DNA of 36,223 nucleotides from Nitrospirae bacterium CG2_30_70_394 (GCA_001873295.1 MNYW01000102.1:1-36223), one strand, 5' to 3'. Numbered from the stretch's first letter, positions 1 through 8,222 are shown. Notes: generated by a model not told the origin, from the letters alone. Numbers and translations are program-made.

Positions 1-888
1 CGCAACTCCGAGGGGGCGACCGTGTCGCTGAGCACCGCCGCGGTGGTCCTCGGCAACTCCCTCGGCCAACTCGTGGGCTACCCCACGTCACGCAAGGCGG
101 TCGGTTGCGTGGTGGTCGCCGAGCAGGGGGGGGCGAAGGAACGCGACGGCTGGTCGGCGAGCGCGCACGCACCCGCGGCGGTGGAGTCGCCCACGGCGAT
201 CGGGCGGATCGCTGGCGAGCGCACCGCCCGCCGCCTCGGCGGCCGCCAGCTCACCACCCGCAAGGCGCCGGTCTGCTTTGAGCACGACGCCGCCGCGACC
301 CTCCTTGGCCACCTCGCCGGCGCCCTCTCCGGCACCGCCCTGTACCGCCGCTCCACCTTCCTCTCCGGGTGGCTTGGCGCACCACTCTTCCCCCCGTTCG
401 TCACCGTGCGCGACGAGGGGCGCCTCCCCTCGGGCCTCGGTTCCGCCCCCTTTGACGACGACGGGGTGGCCACCCAAGACCGGTCGCTCATCGACGGTGG
501 GGTGGTGGCCGGCTACCTCCTCGACACCTACGCCGGCCGCAAGCTGGGGCTCGCCTCCACCGGCAACGGCGGCGGCTTCCACAACCTCTACCTGCGGCCG
601 GGCGACAACGACCTCGCGGGCCTCTTGCGGCAGATGCACACCGGGCTGCTGGTCACCGACCTCATGGGCCAGGGGGTGAACCTGATCACCGGCGACTACT
701 CGCGCGGCGCGGCTGGCTTCTGGGTGGAGGGGGGCGAGCTCGCCTTCCCGGTCCATGAGATCACCGTCGCCGCCCACCTGCGCGACCTCTTCGGCGCGGT
801 GGTCGCGGTGGGCAGCGACCTGCGCTTCGCCGCCCCGTGCACCAGCCCATCGCTGCTCATCGAGGAGATGACCATCGCCGGGGCGTGA
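1..888 (+). CDS. pmbA: PmbA/TldE family metalloprotease subunit, 5' partial
   Basis: This is the C-terminal part of a TldD/PmbA (TldE) protein; the frame is open from base 1, so the gene starts outside the window. The first residues read RNSEGAT, and NSEG is a hallmark of the family. A glycine-rich stretch around GNGGGFHNLYL and the C-terminal run VTDLMGQGVNLITGDYSRGA with FWVEGG are typical of PmbA. TldD and TldE form a heterodimeric protease known for maturing peptide antibiotics such as microcin B17 and degrading the CcdA antitoxin. TldE lacks the zinc ligands, and I see no HExxxH motif here, in line with the PmbA/TldE side, though only this part is visible. No tldD is in view. Confidence 0.9.
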   Translation, partial: RNSEGATVSLSTAAVVLGNSLGQLVGYPTSRKAVGCVVVAEQGGAKERDGWSASAHAPAAVESPTAIGRIAGERTARRLGGRQLTTRKAPVCFEHDAAATLLGHLAGALSGTALYRRSTFLSGWLGAPLFPPFVTVRDEGRLPSGLGSAPFDDDGVATQDRSLIDGGVVAGYLLDTYAGRKLGLASTGNGGGFHNLYLRPGDNDLAGLLRQMHTGLLVTDLMGQGVNLITGDYSRGAAGFWVEGGELAFPVHEITVAAHLRDLFGAVVAVGSDLRFAAPCTSPSLLIEEMTIAGA

Positions 889-977
889 CCCCCGCCCGCG
901 CGGTGGCGGCGGGGAGTCGCGCTCTCAAGACGACGTCTGGCGGTTGCAGCCCCCGCCCACGCGGTGGCGGCGGGGAG
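889..977. repeat. Two 28-bp direct repeats, 61-bp period
   Basis: Positions 889-916 and 950-977 match at 27 of 28 bases, separated by a 33-base unrelated spacer. The unit is internally dyadic (CCCCGCC facing GGCGGGG), so each copy could form a hairpin. It lies directly after the pmbA stop and before the antitoxin gene. The geometry resembles a two-repeat CRISPR-like unit, but there are only two copies and no cas genes, so it is called only a direct repeat. Confidence 0.75.
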
Positions 978-1001
978 GGGTGGCGGCCTGGCTCTCCCAA
1001 G

Positions 1002-1030
1002 TTGCCCAGGGCCAATATGGTAGCTAGAGT
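1002..1030 (+). promoter_or_regulatory. Possible sigma70-like promoter of the toxin-antitoxin pair
   Basis: TTGCCC (1002-1007) and TAGAGT (1025-1030) are 17 bases apart, each matching 4 of 6 consensus bases. Initiation about 7 bases after the -10 would fall next to the antitoxin ATG at 1038, where no Shine-Dalgarno sequence is visible. The interpretation is tentative. Confidence 0.3.
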
Positions 1031-1037
1031 TGTGGCC

Positions 1038-1286
1038 ATGAAAATAGCCAACCTCAAGGAAGTGAAGGATCAGCTCTCCCTCTTCGTGGAGGCGGCGAGG
1101 GGCGGTGAAGAGGTGGTGATCTGCCGCCACAACGTGCCGGTGGCACGCCTGGTGGCGGTCGAGTCCCCGCCGGAAAACCACACCCGCCTGGGCTGGGCCA
1201 AGGGTGAGGGGACGATCCACGATGACCTCCAGGGCCCCTTCATCCCCGAGGATGGGTGGCGGATGTTGGGTGAGGACGGCGGGTGA
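1038..1286 (+). CDS. Phd/YefM-type antitoxin
   Basis: An 82-residue protein beginning MKIANLKEVKDQLS, which fits the N-terminal DNA-binding fold of Phd/YefM antitoxins, followed by a variable toxin-wrapping tail rich in acidic and aromatic residues. Antitoxins of this class neutralise the partner toxin and repress their own operon. The TGA stop overlaps the GTG start of the toxin (GTGA at 1283-1286), indicating translational coupling. An in-frame ATG at 1017 would add seven residues, but the 1038 start gives the canonical family N-terminus. The AT-richer bases around the start differ from the surrounding DNA and may indicate acquisition as a cassette. Confidence 0.85.
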   Translation: MKIANLKEVKDQLSLFVEAARGGEEVVICRHNVPVARLVAVESPPENHTRLGWAKGEGTIHDDLQGPFIPEDGWRMLGEDGG

Positions 1287-1675
1287 GGCTCCTCCTCGAT
1301 ACCTGCGCCGTCCTGTGGGCCGGGCTCGCACGCGAACGGCTGTCGCCGGCGGCGAGCGCCGCCCTTACCGACCCAGGGGCCGAGGTCTATGTGGCCACCA
1401 TCACCGCCGCGGAGATTGCCTGCGCCCAGGCGCGTGGCCGCATCGACCTCACCGGCCACTGGAAGCCGTGGTTCCGCCGCGCCATTGAGATCAACGGCTG
1501 GCGCCCCCTCGCCGCCACCCTGGAGGTGGTGGAGGAGGCGTACTCCCTGCCGGGGCCCTTCCACGCCGACCCCGCAGACCGTTTGATCGCCGCCACCGCC
1601 CGCATCCACCGCCTCACGGTGGTCACCGGGGATCGGCTACTGCTCAGCTATCCCCACCTCACCACCGTGTGGTGA
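1283..1675 (+). CDS. vapC: PIN-domain toxin, VapC type
   Basis: A 130-residue PIN-domain protein, probably a Mg2+-dependent ribonuclease. The acidic active-site residues of the family are visible: D6 in LLLDTCAV, E44 in TAAEIA, D99 in DPADRLIAATA and D117 in TGDRLL. The length is normal for VapC. It starts with GTG overlapping the antitoxin stop by four bases, the usual antitoxin-toxin arrangement. Phd-like antitoxins paired with PIN toxins are common. The RNA target (often tRNA or rRNA) cannot be read from the sequence. The gene appears intact. Confidence 0.9.
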   Translation: MRLLLDTCAVLWAGLARERLSPAASAALTDPGAEVYVATITAAEIACAQARGRIDLTGHWKPWFRRAIEINGWRPLAATLEVVEEAYSLPGPFHADPADRLIAATARIHRLTVVTGDRLLLSYPHLTTVW

Positions 1676-1824
1676 AGCGCGCCGGTGGGGTGGCTTCCAC
1701 CCGCCGCCCGTCGGGCACGCCAAGAGTGGGAGCCGGGGCAGCCGGTCGGGCCTTGGCGATCCTGGCGCCGAGAGGGAGTGGCCCCATGGAACCGCGGGGT
1801 CGCGGTCAATCGACCAACGGGGAC

Positions 1825-1914
1825 CGGCCCCTGGCCCTGCCGGTGGCCCCCACGCTAGACCGGCGCGGCTGACGGTCCTGCGGCGCGGCCCCTGGCCCTG
1901 CGGGTGGCCCCCAC
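1825..1914. repeat. Two 29-bp direct repeats, 61-bp period
   Basis: Positions 1825-1853 and 1886-1914 match at 28 of 29 bases (unit begins CGGCCCCTGGCCCTG), separated by 32 bases. The pair lies between the convergent toxin gene and the osmC-like gene. The period is the same as the repeat pair on the other side of the toxin-antitoxin cassette, and the units share a GCCC...CGGTGGC core. Confidence 0.75.
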
Positions 1915-1916
1915 CC

Positions 1917-2336
1917 CTACCTCACCTCGATGTACTCGTAGTCGTGGGTCACAGTCGCCACCTTGCCCAGCATGATCGAGGCGGAGCAGAGCTTGGTAGC
2001 GGAGAGCTCGATGGCGCGCGCGATCCGGTCGGCGGGGATCTGCCGGCCGGTGATCCGGTAGTGGACGTGGATGCGGGTGTAGACCTTGGGCGGCTCGGCG
2101 GCCCGCTCGCCGTGGATCTCGACCTCGCAGCCGACCAGGTCGAACCTGCCCTTCCGCAGGATCGAGACCACGTCCACCGAGGTGCAGCCGCCCATCCCCG
2201 CGAGGAGCAGCTCCATCGGGCGCACCCCGAGGTTGTGGCCGCCGTAGTCGGGGCTGGTGTCCATCACCAGGGCATGGCCGCTGCCGCTCGTCGCGAGGAA
2301 GCACATGTGGTCCACCCACTTCACCCGACACTCCAT
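1917..2336 (-). CDS. OsmC-family protein
   Basis: A 139-residue OsmC/Ohr-superfamily protein. The two redox cysteines characteristic of the superfamily are C51 in MGGCTSVDVV and C117 in TKLCSAS. In characterised members they reduce organic hydroperoxides using dihydrolipoyl or thiol donors. The overall pattern (MECRVKW start, PMELLLAGMGGC) is that of the general YhfA-like branch rather than Ohr, so the substrate is uncertain. The start is set by the strong Shine-Dalgarno GGAAAGGAG at 2343-2351 in minus-strand sense, about seven bases before the ATG. The gene is single, convergent with vapC and divergent from the downstream permease. Confidence 0.88.
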   Translation of the reverse strand: MECRVKWVDHMCFLATSGSGHALVMDTSPDYGGHNLGVRPMELLLAGMGGCTSVDVVSILRKGRFDLVGCEVEIHGERAAEPPKVYTRIHVHYRITGRQIPADRIARAIELSATKLCSASIMLGKVATVTHDYEYIEVR

Positions 2337-2887
2337 GGCCCGCTCCTTTCCCGAAGACGGCCGCCGGTGGGCCACCGTTTGGGCCGATCGTACGGGGCGG
2401 CGGCGGCGCAAAGAAGGGCGGCGGTCCAAGCGATCGGGTCGCGCGACCCCGGCCGAGTGGCGCCCAACTCCACCGGGGCAACTCGCGCACCATGCGCCGT
2501 GCTCCGCGACGGGCGGTCGAGGGTGGCGCGCCGCGGTGGGGGCGAGTCCGGATCACCCGCCGTGCGGGGTGGAACCCGCGGCTCGGTGACGAACGACGGG
2601 GCGGCTCCGCGCCCCGCTTCGGCGCCGAAATCTGTTGCCTTGCGATCGCCGCGCGGACCGCCCCCCCACCCCATCGACCGCACCGCCGGTGGCGTTGGCG
2701 TCGAGCGCGCGCCACCGCCGCCCCAAGCGGCCCCGGGCGCGCGACCTCCCCCCCCCTGGCCACCCCGCCGCACCGCCCCCCAGCGCGGGCAGAGACGGCG
2801 CCGGTTGCGTCGATTGCGCCGCCGCCCGCCAGCTGCCCCGGCGCGCTACCGTGGGGGCGGCCATTCAGACCGCTGGATCCCCTTGCC
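2337..2887. other. Intergenic region between divergent osmC-like and permease genes
   Basis: About 550 bases without a convincing gene. It holds the osmC-like ribosome binding site near its left end and one copy of a dispersed repeat at about 2517-2585. Long open frames here have the composition of GC-rich non-coding DNA and no recognisable domain. I found no clear promoter or terminator. Confidence 0.6.
2517..2585. repeat. Dispersed repeat, fixed-spacing block family, copy 1
   Basis: The blocks are TCGAGGGTGGCG, then 13 bases, then GCGAGTCCGGATC, then 24 bases, then CGGCTCG. They recur with identical spacing at 24536-24604, and partly at about 10070-10145 (TGGCG, 19 bases, CCGGATC). The middle segments differ but can each form a short hairpin. 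Confidence 0.5.
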
Positions 2888-4090
2888 ATGCACCCTCGCG
2901 ACCTCCTCGCCCTCGCTGCCTCGGCGGTCGCCGCCCACCGGTTGCGGTCGCTCCTCTCCGCCCTCGGGGTGGCGATCGGGATCTGCGCGGTGGTCCTACT
3001 CACCGGCATCGGCGAGGGGTCGCGGCGCTACGTGCTCGCCCAGTTCACCCAGTTCGGGACCCACGTCCTGGGGATCAGCCCGGGGAAGAGCGAGACCGTG
3101 GGGATCCCCGGCATCCTCGGCGGCACCACCCACAAGCTCTCCCTCGACGACGCGGTGGCGCTCCTGCGCCTGCCCGAGATCACCGCCATCGTGCCGCTGG
3201 CGGCGGGCACCGCGCGGGTGGAGGCGGGGGAGCGGGGCCGTTCGGTCTACTGCTACGGGGTCACCCCGTCGATCCCGGAGGTGTGGCGGATGCGGGTGCG
3301 CCAGGGAGGGCTGTGGCCCGCGGGGGATCCGCACCGCGGCGCGCCGGTGGCCCTCCTCGGGCCGACCCTGAAGCGCGAGCTGTTCGGCGACGCCCCGGCG
3401 CTTGGCGCCTTCGTGCGCATCGCCGGGTCCCGCTTCCGGGTGGTCGGGGTGATGGAGTCGAAGGGGCAGATGCTCGGCTTCGACATCGACGACGCCGCCT
3501 ACATCCCGGTGGCCACCGCCATGGCCCTCTTCAACCTCGACGAGCTCAACGAGATCGACTGCCTCTTTTCCCCCAGGAGCGCGCCGGCGCGGGTGGAGGC
3601 GGCGGTGCGGTCGCTGTTGAGCCGCCGCCACGGCGGCCGCGAGGACTTCACCCTCACCACCCAGACCGCGATGCTCGACGTCCTCGGCAATGTCTCGCGG
3701 GTGGTGACCGTGGCGGTGGCGGGGATCGGCGCGATCTCTTTGCTGGTGGGGGCGATCGGCATCCTCACCATGATGTGGATCGCGGTTGGCGAGCGCACCG
3801 AGGAGATCGGCCTCGCCCGCGCCCTTGGGGCGACGCGGCGCGAGGTGGAGTTACTCTTTCTTGCCGAGGCGGCGGTGATCGCCGGCGGCGGCGGCGCCGT
3901 CGGGCTGGGAGCGGCGGCGGCCACCGGCACCCTGTTGCGCCACCTCATTCCCGGCCTCCCCTTCCACGTCGCCCCGGCGGTGGCGATGGCCGCCTTCCTC
4001 GTCGCCACCGCCACCGGCCTGGTCGCCGGGGTGGTGCCGGCCCGCCGCGCCGCCCGCCTCGACCCGGGGGCGGCCCTGCGCGGCGAATGA
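2888..4090 (+). CDS. MacB/FtsX-type ABC transporter permease
   Basis: A 400-residue permease of the MacB/LolC/FtsX fold. There is an N-terminal membrane segment (about 20-45, LGVAIGICAVVLLTGIGEG), a large periplasmic MacB_PCD-like domain (about 50-270), then three C-terminal membrane segments (about 285-390) ending in the typical VPARRAARLDPGAALRGE tail. Type VII ABC transporters of this kind use ATP for mechanotransmission, working with a tripartite pump or lipoprotein release rather than classical transport. No ATPase or membrane-fusion gene is adjacent. It is clearly paralogous to the permease at 7009-8217. The start at ATG 2888 gives the normal short cytoplasmic N-terminus. Confidence 0.88.
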   Translation: MHPRDLLALAASAVAAHRLRSLLSALGVAIGICAVVLLTGIGEGSRRYVLAQFTQFGTHVLGISPGKSETVGIPGILGGTTHKLSLDDAVALLRLPEITAIVPLAAGTARVEAGERGRSVYCYGVTPSIPEVWRMRVRQGGLWPAGDPHRGAPVALLGPTLKRELFGDAPALGAFVRIAGSRFRVVGVMESKGQMLGFDIDDAAYIPVATAMALFNLDELNEIDCLFSPRSAPARVEAAVRSLLSRRHGGREDFTLTTQTAMLDVLGNVSRVVTVAVAGIGAISLLVGAIGILTMMWIAVGERTEEIGLARALGATRREVELLFLAEAAVIAGGGGAVGLGAAAATGTLLRHLIPGLPFHVAPAVAMAAFLVATATGLVAGVVPARRAARLDPGAALRGE

Positions 4091-4189
4091 GAAGCGGCTA
4101 CGTTGACACCACCCCACCACCTCCCCACGCTTTCGCGCCGCGGGCGGGGCGGGATAGTCGGTGCGCCGCGCCTGGATTCCCTTTCTCTC

Positions 4190-5350
4190 ATGAGCGAACA
4201 AGCAACCCCCACGGAGCCTTCCGGCGTTGGCCTGGTCGAGAGCCAGACCGTGGAGCTATTCACCGCCGCGCGCCCCCTCGCCCTCGACTCGGGCGCCAGC
4301 CTCGGGCCGGTGACCCTCGCCTACGAGACCTACGGCGAGTTGAACGCGGCGCACACCAACGCCGTGCTCATCTGCCACGCCCTCTCGGGGGACGCCCACG
4401 TGGCCGGCCTGCACGCGGGTGACGAGCGGCCCGGTTGGTGGGACGGCTTCATCGGGCCGGGCCGCGCCATCGACACGAACCACCACTTCGTCCTCTGCAG
4501 CAACGTGATCGGCGGCTGCTCCGGCTCCACCGGCCCCGCCTCCATCGACCCGACCACCGGCAAGCCGTACGGCCTCCACTTCCCGATGGTGACCGTCGCC
4601 GACATGGTGCGCGCCCAGGCCGCCCTCCTCGACCACCTCGGGATCCGCCGCCTGCGCAGCGTGATCGGCGGCTCGGTGGGCGGGATGCAGGCGCTCCAGT
4701 GGGCCCTCGACTTTCCGGAGCGGGTGGAGAGCTGCGTGATCATCGCCGCCACCGGCCGGTTGTCGGCGCAGAACATCGCCTTCAATGCCGTGTCGCGCCA
4801 GGCGATCATGACCGACCCGGAGTTTTTTGACGGCCGCTACCAAGAACACGACGCGGTACCGCGGCGGGGGCTGGCGGTGGCACGGATGATGGCGCACATC
4901 ACCTACCTGTCGGAGGAGGGGCTGCAGGACAAGTTTGGTCGCGCCCTCCAAGACCGCGAGCACCTCTCCTACGGCTTCGACCCGGACTTCGCGGTGGAGA
5001 GCTACCTCGCCTACCAGGGGTCGAAGTTCGTCCAGCGGTTCGACGCCAACACCTACCTCTACTTCACCAAGGCGATGGACTACTTCGACCCCTTCCCCGA
5101 CGACCCCACCGCCACCGCGGCGCTGGCCCCGGTGGAGTGCGACTTCTTCGTCTGTAGCTTCAGCTCCGACTGGCGCTTCCAGTCGTCGCGTTCCAAGGAG
5201 CTGGTGCGCCTCTTGCTGCGCCATCGCAAGCACGTCGCGTATCAGGAGTTCGCCTCGTCGCAGGGCCACGACTCTTTTCTCCTCGACGTGCCCGCCTACA
5301 AGGCGACCCTGAAGACCTTCCTCGACCGGCGCGCGGGGATCCTGCAGTGA
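4190..5350 (+). CDS. metX: Homoserine O-acetyltransferase (or succinyltransferase) MetX
   Basis: A 386-residue alpha/beta-hydrolase that acylates L-homoserine in methionine synthesis. The catalytic triad is S162 in GGSVGGMQALQWA, D327 in SSDWRFQS and H360 in SQGHDSFL. The conserved early block LAYETYGELNAAHTNAVLIC is present and the length is normal. The start at ATG 4190 gives a short family-like leader; in-frame sequence upstream is low-complexity. The 3' end overlaps metW by four bases, so the two are translationally coupled. MetX proteins of proteobacteria can use acetyl- or succinyl-CoA, and this cannot be settled from sequence alone. Confidence 0.95.
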   Translation: MSEQATPTEPSGVGLVESQTVELFTAARPLALDSGASLGPVTLAYETYGELNAAHTNAVLICHALSGDAHVAGLHAGDERPGWWDGFIGPGRAIDTNHHFVLCSNVIGGCSGSTGPASIDPTTGKPYGLHFPMVTVADMVRAQAALLDHLGIRRLRSVIGGSVGGMQALQWALDFPERVESCVIIAATGRLSAQNIAFNAVSRQAIMTDPEFFDGRYQEHDAVPRRGLAVARMMAHITYLSEEGLQDKFGRALQDREHLSYGFDPDFAVESYLAYQGSKFVQRFDANTYLYFTKAMDYFDPFPDDPTATAALAPVECDFFVCSFSSDWRFQSSRSKELVRLLLRHRKHVAYQEFASSQGHDSFLLDVPAYKATLKTFLDRRAGILQ

Positions 5351-5949
5351 GCTTCCCGCCGCTGCGGCGCGACCAGCGCCACGTCTTCGAGCTGATCCCG
5401 CAAGGCAGCCGGGTGCTGGATCTCGGCTGCGGCGACGGTGCGCTGCTCGCCGCGTTGTGCGACCAGCGCGGGGTGCTGGGCTACGGGGTGGAGATCGACG
5501 CCGGCTGCATCCGCACCTGCATCGCCCGCGGCCTGGCGGTGATGCAGGAGGATATCGACCACGGCCTCGCCAGCCACCCCGACACCGCCTACGACTACGT
5601 GATCCTCTCCCAGACCCTGCAGGCAACCCACAACCCGCGCCTCCTCCTCCAAGAGATGGCACGGGTGGCCAAGGCGTCGGTGGTCTCCTTCCCCAACTTT
5701 GGCCACTGGCGGATCCGCCTGGACCTACTGGCCCGCGGCCGGATGCCGAAGGCCGACTTCTTGCCCTTCGAGTGGTACGACACCCCGAACATCCACCTGT
5801 GCACGGTGGCGGACTTCGAGGATCTGGTGCGCGCAACCGGCCTCACCGTCGCCCGGCGGCTGCTCCTCGACGGCCGCGGCGACCCCCTCGCCACCCCCTG
5901 GCGCGCCAACCTGCGCGCCGCCTCCGCGGTCTACCTCCTGCGCCACTGA
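5347..5949 (+). CDS. metW: Methionine biosynthesis protein MetW
   Basis: A 200-residue MetW protein with a SAM-methyltransferase-like fold: motif I VLDLGCGDG at 22-30, then a conserved SQTLQATHNP block and SFPNFGHWRIR. MetW binds and activates MetX in proteobacteria with the metXW arrangement; a methyl-transfer reaction is not established. It starts with GTG inside the metX stop (GTGA, 5347-5350), which fixes the start and points to stoichiometric production of both partners. Confidence 0.94.
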   Translation: MSFPPLRRDQRHVFELIPQGSRVLDLGCGDGALLAALCDQRGVLGYGVEIDAGCIRTCIARGLAVMQEDIDHGLASHPDTAYDYVILSQTLQATHNPRLLLQEMARVAKASVVSFPNFGHWRIRLDLLARGRMPKADFLPFEWYDTPNIHLCTVADFEDLVRATGLTVARRLLLDGRGDPLATPWRANLRAASAVYLLRH

Positions 5950-6131
5950 GACAAGGGTCATGCGGCGGGCGGGCGCACCCCCCGCGGCGGCGCGGAGCCA
6001 CCGCAGCCCGCCTTCTTGGCCCGCACCGTTGCGCGGTCCCTTCACCCCCACCCCGGGGGCGGCGCGGGCGATCGGGAGCCGCACCGACCCACACCGAGGC
6101 GACGCGACCGTGGCGAAGTCTCCTCCCCGCC

Positions 6132-6168
6132 CCTACGCTGTTTCCTCCCTGTCCGTCCCCTTCGTAGG
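6132..6168 (+). other. Possible stem-loop upstream of arsM
   Basis: CCTACG (6132-6137) and CGTAGG (6163-6168) are perfect complements around a 25-base pyrimidine-rich loop, just before a weak ribosome binding site (AAGAGAG, 6171-6177) and the arsM ATG at 6182. It could be an mRNA hairpin or a DNA-binding dyad. The stem is short, so chance is possible. Confidence 0.25.
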
Positions 6169-6181
6169 CAAAGAGAGCCCC

Positions 6182-6985
6182 ATGGAACCGAAAGAGAACG
6201 ACGCCCTGCGGGACGCGGTACGCGATCGCTACGGCGAGGTCGCGCGCACCGGCCGTGGCTGCTGCGCCCCGCAGGCGAGCTGCTGCACCCCGACCCCACC
6301 GTTGCCACTGGCGGTCGACTCCACCCGCCTTGGCTACACCGCGGCCGACCTCGCCGCCGTGCCCGACGGTGCGAACCTCGGCCTCGGTTGTGGCAACCCG
6401 CGGGCGATCGCCGCGCTCCGGGTGGGCGAGGTGGTGGTCGATCTCGGCTGCGGCGCGGGTCTCGACTGCTTCCTGGCGAGCCGTCAGGTGGGCCCCTCCG
6501 GGCGCGTCATCGGCGTCGACATGACCCCTGACATGGTCCAGCGGGCGCGGGCAAACGGCCGCGCCGGGGGAATCACGAACGTGGAGATTCGCCTCGGGGA
6601 GATCGAGCACCTGCCGGTGGCGGACGGTTCGGCGGACTGCATCCTCTCCAACTGCGTGATCAACCTCTCCCCCGACAAGCAGCAGGTCTTCCGGGAGGCG
6701 TACCGCGTGCTGCGCCCCGGCGGCCGGCTGGCGATCTCCGACACGGTGGCCACCACCCCCCTGCCCGCTCCCTTGGCGCGTGACCTCTCGTTGACCACCG
6801 GCTGCATCGCCGGCGCCGCCACCGTCGCCGAGATCGAGGGGTGGCTGGCAGCGGCCGGCTTCACCGCCATCGCCGTCGCGCCCATCGAGGCGAGCCGGGC
6901 GGTCATCGATAGCTGGCTGCCCGGCCACGACCTCGGCCGCTACATCGCCTCGGCGACCATCGAGGCGGTGCGGCCCGCGCGCTGA
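6182..6985 (+). CDS. arsM: Arsenite S-adenosylmethionine methyltransferase ArsM
   Basis: A 267-residue class I methyltransferase that methylates As(III) using SAM and thiols, leading to volatile methylarsenicals. The SAM motif is VVDLGCGAG. The arsenic-binding cysteines of the family are visible: C158 in [10 protein letters not shown] and C208 in TTGCIAGA. N-terminal pairs C27-C28 and C34-C35 could provide the third and disulfide cysteines. The short IAGA-type C-terminal domain is complete. ATG 6182 has AAGAGAG four bases upstream. It sits between metW and a permease gene, far from the ars operon at 31423-35905, and no ArsR-like dyad resembling the one there is evident upstream. Confidence 0.93.
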   Translation: MEPKENDALRDAVRDRYGEVARTGRGCCAPQASCCTPTPPLPLAVDSTRLGYTAADLAAVPDGANLGLGCGNPRAIAALRVGEVVVDLGCGAGLDCFLASRQVGPSGRVIGVDMTPDMVQRARANGRAGGITNVEIRLGEIEHLPVADGSADCILSNCVINLSPDKQQVFREAYRVLRPGGRLAISDTVATTPLPAPLARDLSLTTGCIAGAATVAEIEGWLAAAGFTAIAVAPIEASRAVIDSWLPGHDLGRYIASATIEAVRPAR

Positions 6986-7008
6986 CGCGCCGCGCCAGAC
7001 CCCCGCGC

Positions 7009-8217
7009 ATGGCCGTTGCCGACCTCTTGGGCTTCGCCCTCGCCGCCCTCGCCGGCCACCGCCTGCGCGCCCTCCTCTCCCTCCTCGGGGTGGCGATCGG
7101 AGTGACGGCGGTGGTCCTCCTCACCGCCCTCGGCCAGGGGGCGCGGGTGTACGTGGTCAACCAGTTCGCCACCCTCGGCACCCACTTGCTGATCGTGATC
7201 CCAGGCAAGGTGGAGACCTCCGGCGGCGCCCCTGGCTGGGGCGGCACCCCCCACGAGCTGACCCTCGACGACGCCGCGGCCCTCGCCCGCACCCTGCCCG
7301 AGGTGGCGCGAATGGCGCCGCTGGCCATGGGAACCGAGACGGTGGCGGCGGGCGAGCGGCAACGGCAGGTGGCGGTCCTCGGCACCACCGCCGCCTTTCT
7401 CACCGTCCGCGACCTGGCGGTGGCGGCGGGCTCCTTCCTCCCCGACCTGCCCCCCACCCGCGGCGCGCCGGTGGTGGTCCTCGGCCAGCGGGTGGCGCGC
7501 GAGCTCTACCCCGGCAGCGACCCGGTGGGCCAGGTGGTGCGGGTGGGCGGCTGGCGGATGCGGGTGGTCGGGCTCCTCGCGCCGCGCGGTGTCCACCTTG
7601 GCATGGACATGGACGACGTGGTGATCGTGCCAGTGGCCACCGGCATGCGCATGTTCAACCGGGCGTCGCTCTTCCGCATCCTCCTCAAGGCCCACCCAAC
7701 CGCCGACCTTGATCGGCTCAAGGGGCGGGTGGTCGCCCTGCTTGCCGAGCGCCACGGCGAAGAGGACATCACCTGCATCACCCAAGATGCGGTCCTCGCC
7801 ACCTTCGCCACGCTCCTCGACGCCCTCACCCTGGCCCTGGTGGGGATCGCCGCCATCTCCCTGGTGGTGGCGGGGGTGGGGATCATGAACGTGATGCTCG
7901 TCTCGGTGGCCGAGCGCACCGCGGAGGTGGGGCTGTTGCGCGCCCTCGGGGCACAGCCGCGCCAGGTGCTCGCCTGCTTCCTCACCGAGGCCGCCCTGCT
8001 GTCCACCGCCGGCGGCCTTGCCGGCCTCGGAGCCGGTTGGGCCGGCAGCGCGGTGGTCGCCCACCTCTACCCCGACTTCCCGGTGGCGCCGCCGGCCTGG
8101 GCGCCCCCCGCCGCCCTCGGGGTGGCGCTCGCCGTCGGCACCCTGTTCGGCTACCTCCCCGCCCGCCGCGCCACCCGCCTGGACCCGGTCGCGGCCCTCG
8201 CCGGCCACAAACGGTAG
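7009..8217 (+). CDS. MacB/FtsX-type ABC transporter permease (paralogue)
   Basis: A 402-residue permease with the same plan as the one at 2888-4090: an N-terminal segment LGVAIGVTAVVLLTALGQGA, a periplasmic domain, then three C-terminal membrane spans and the YLPARRATRLDPVAALAG ending. Shared blocks between the two (HRLRxLLSxLGVAIG, QFxxxGTHxL, GKxET, MDxDD/DIDD followed by IPVAT/VPVAT) show a paralogous pair, probably a heterodimer. The gene follows arsM by 23 bases and may be cotranscribed. As with its paralogue, no ATP-binding subunit or adaptor gene is present nearby, so function depends on a partner encoded elsewhere. Confidence 0.88.
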   Translation: MAVADLLGFALAALAGHRLRALLSLLGVAIGVTAVVLLTALGQGARVYVVNQFATLGTHLLIVIPGKVETSGGAPGWGGTPHELTLDDAAALARTLPEVARMAPLAMGTETVAAGERQRQVAVLGTTAAFLTVRDLAVAAGSFLPDLPPTRGAPVVVLGQRVARELYPGSDPVGQVVRVGGWRMRVVGLLAPRGVHLGMDMDDVVIVPVATGMRMFNRASLFRILLKAHPTADLDRLKGRVVALLAERHGEEDITCITQDAVLATFATLLDALTLALVGIAAISLVVAGVGIMNVMLVSVAERTAEVGLLRALGAQPRQVLACFLTEAALLSTAGGLAGLGAGWAGSAVVAHLYPDFPVAPPAWAPPAALGVALAVGTLFGYLPARRATRLDPVAALAGHKR

Positions 8218-8222
8218 GGGCG

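Noticed and set aside
889-1914. CRISPR array
   Set aside because: Only two repeats at each place, the two units differ, and there are no cas genes. Listed as direct repeats.
1855-3371. Long open frames on both strands through 1.8-3.4 kb and similar stretches
   Set aside because: In very GC-rich DNA stop codons are rare, so long frames appear opposite real genes. They show Arg/Pro/Gly/Ala-rich composition, no domains, and overlap well-supported genes.
4091-4189. SAM riboswitch or strong promoter upstream of metX
   Set aside because: Only 99 bases, and no recognisable SAM-riboswitch core. TTGACA at 4103-4108 is a perfect -35 but has no -10 at proper spacing.
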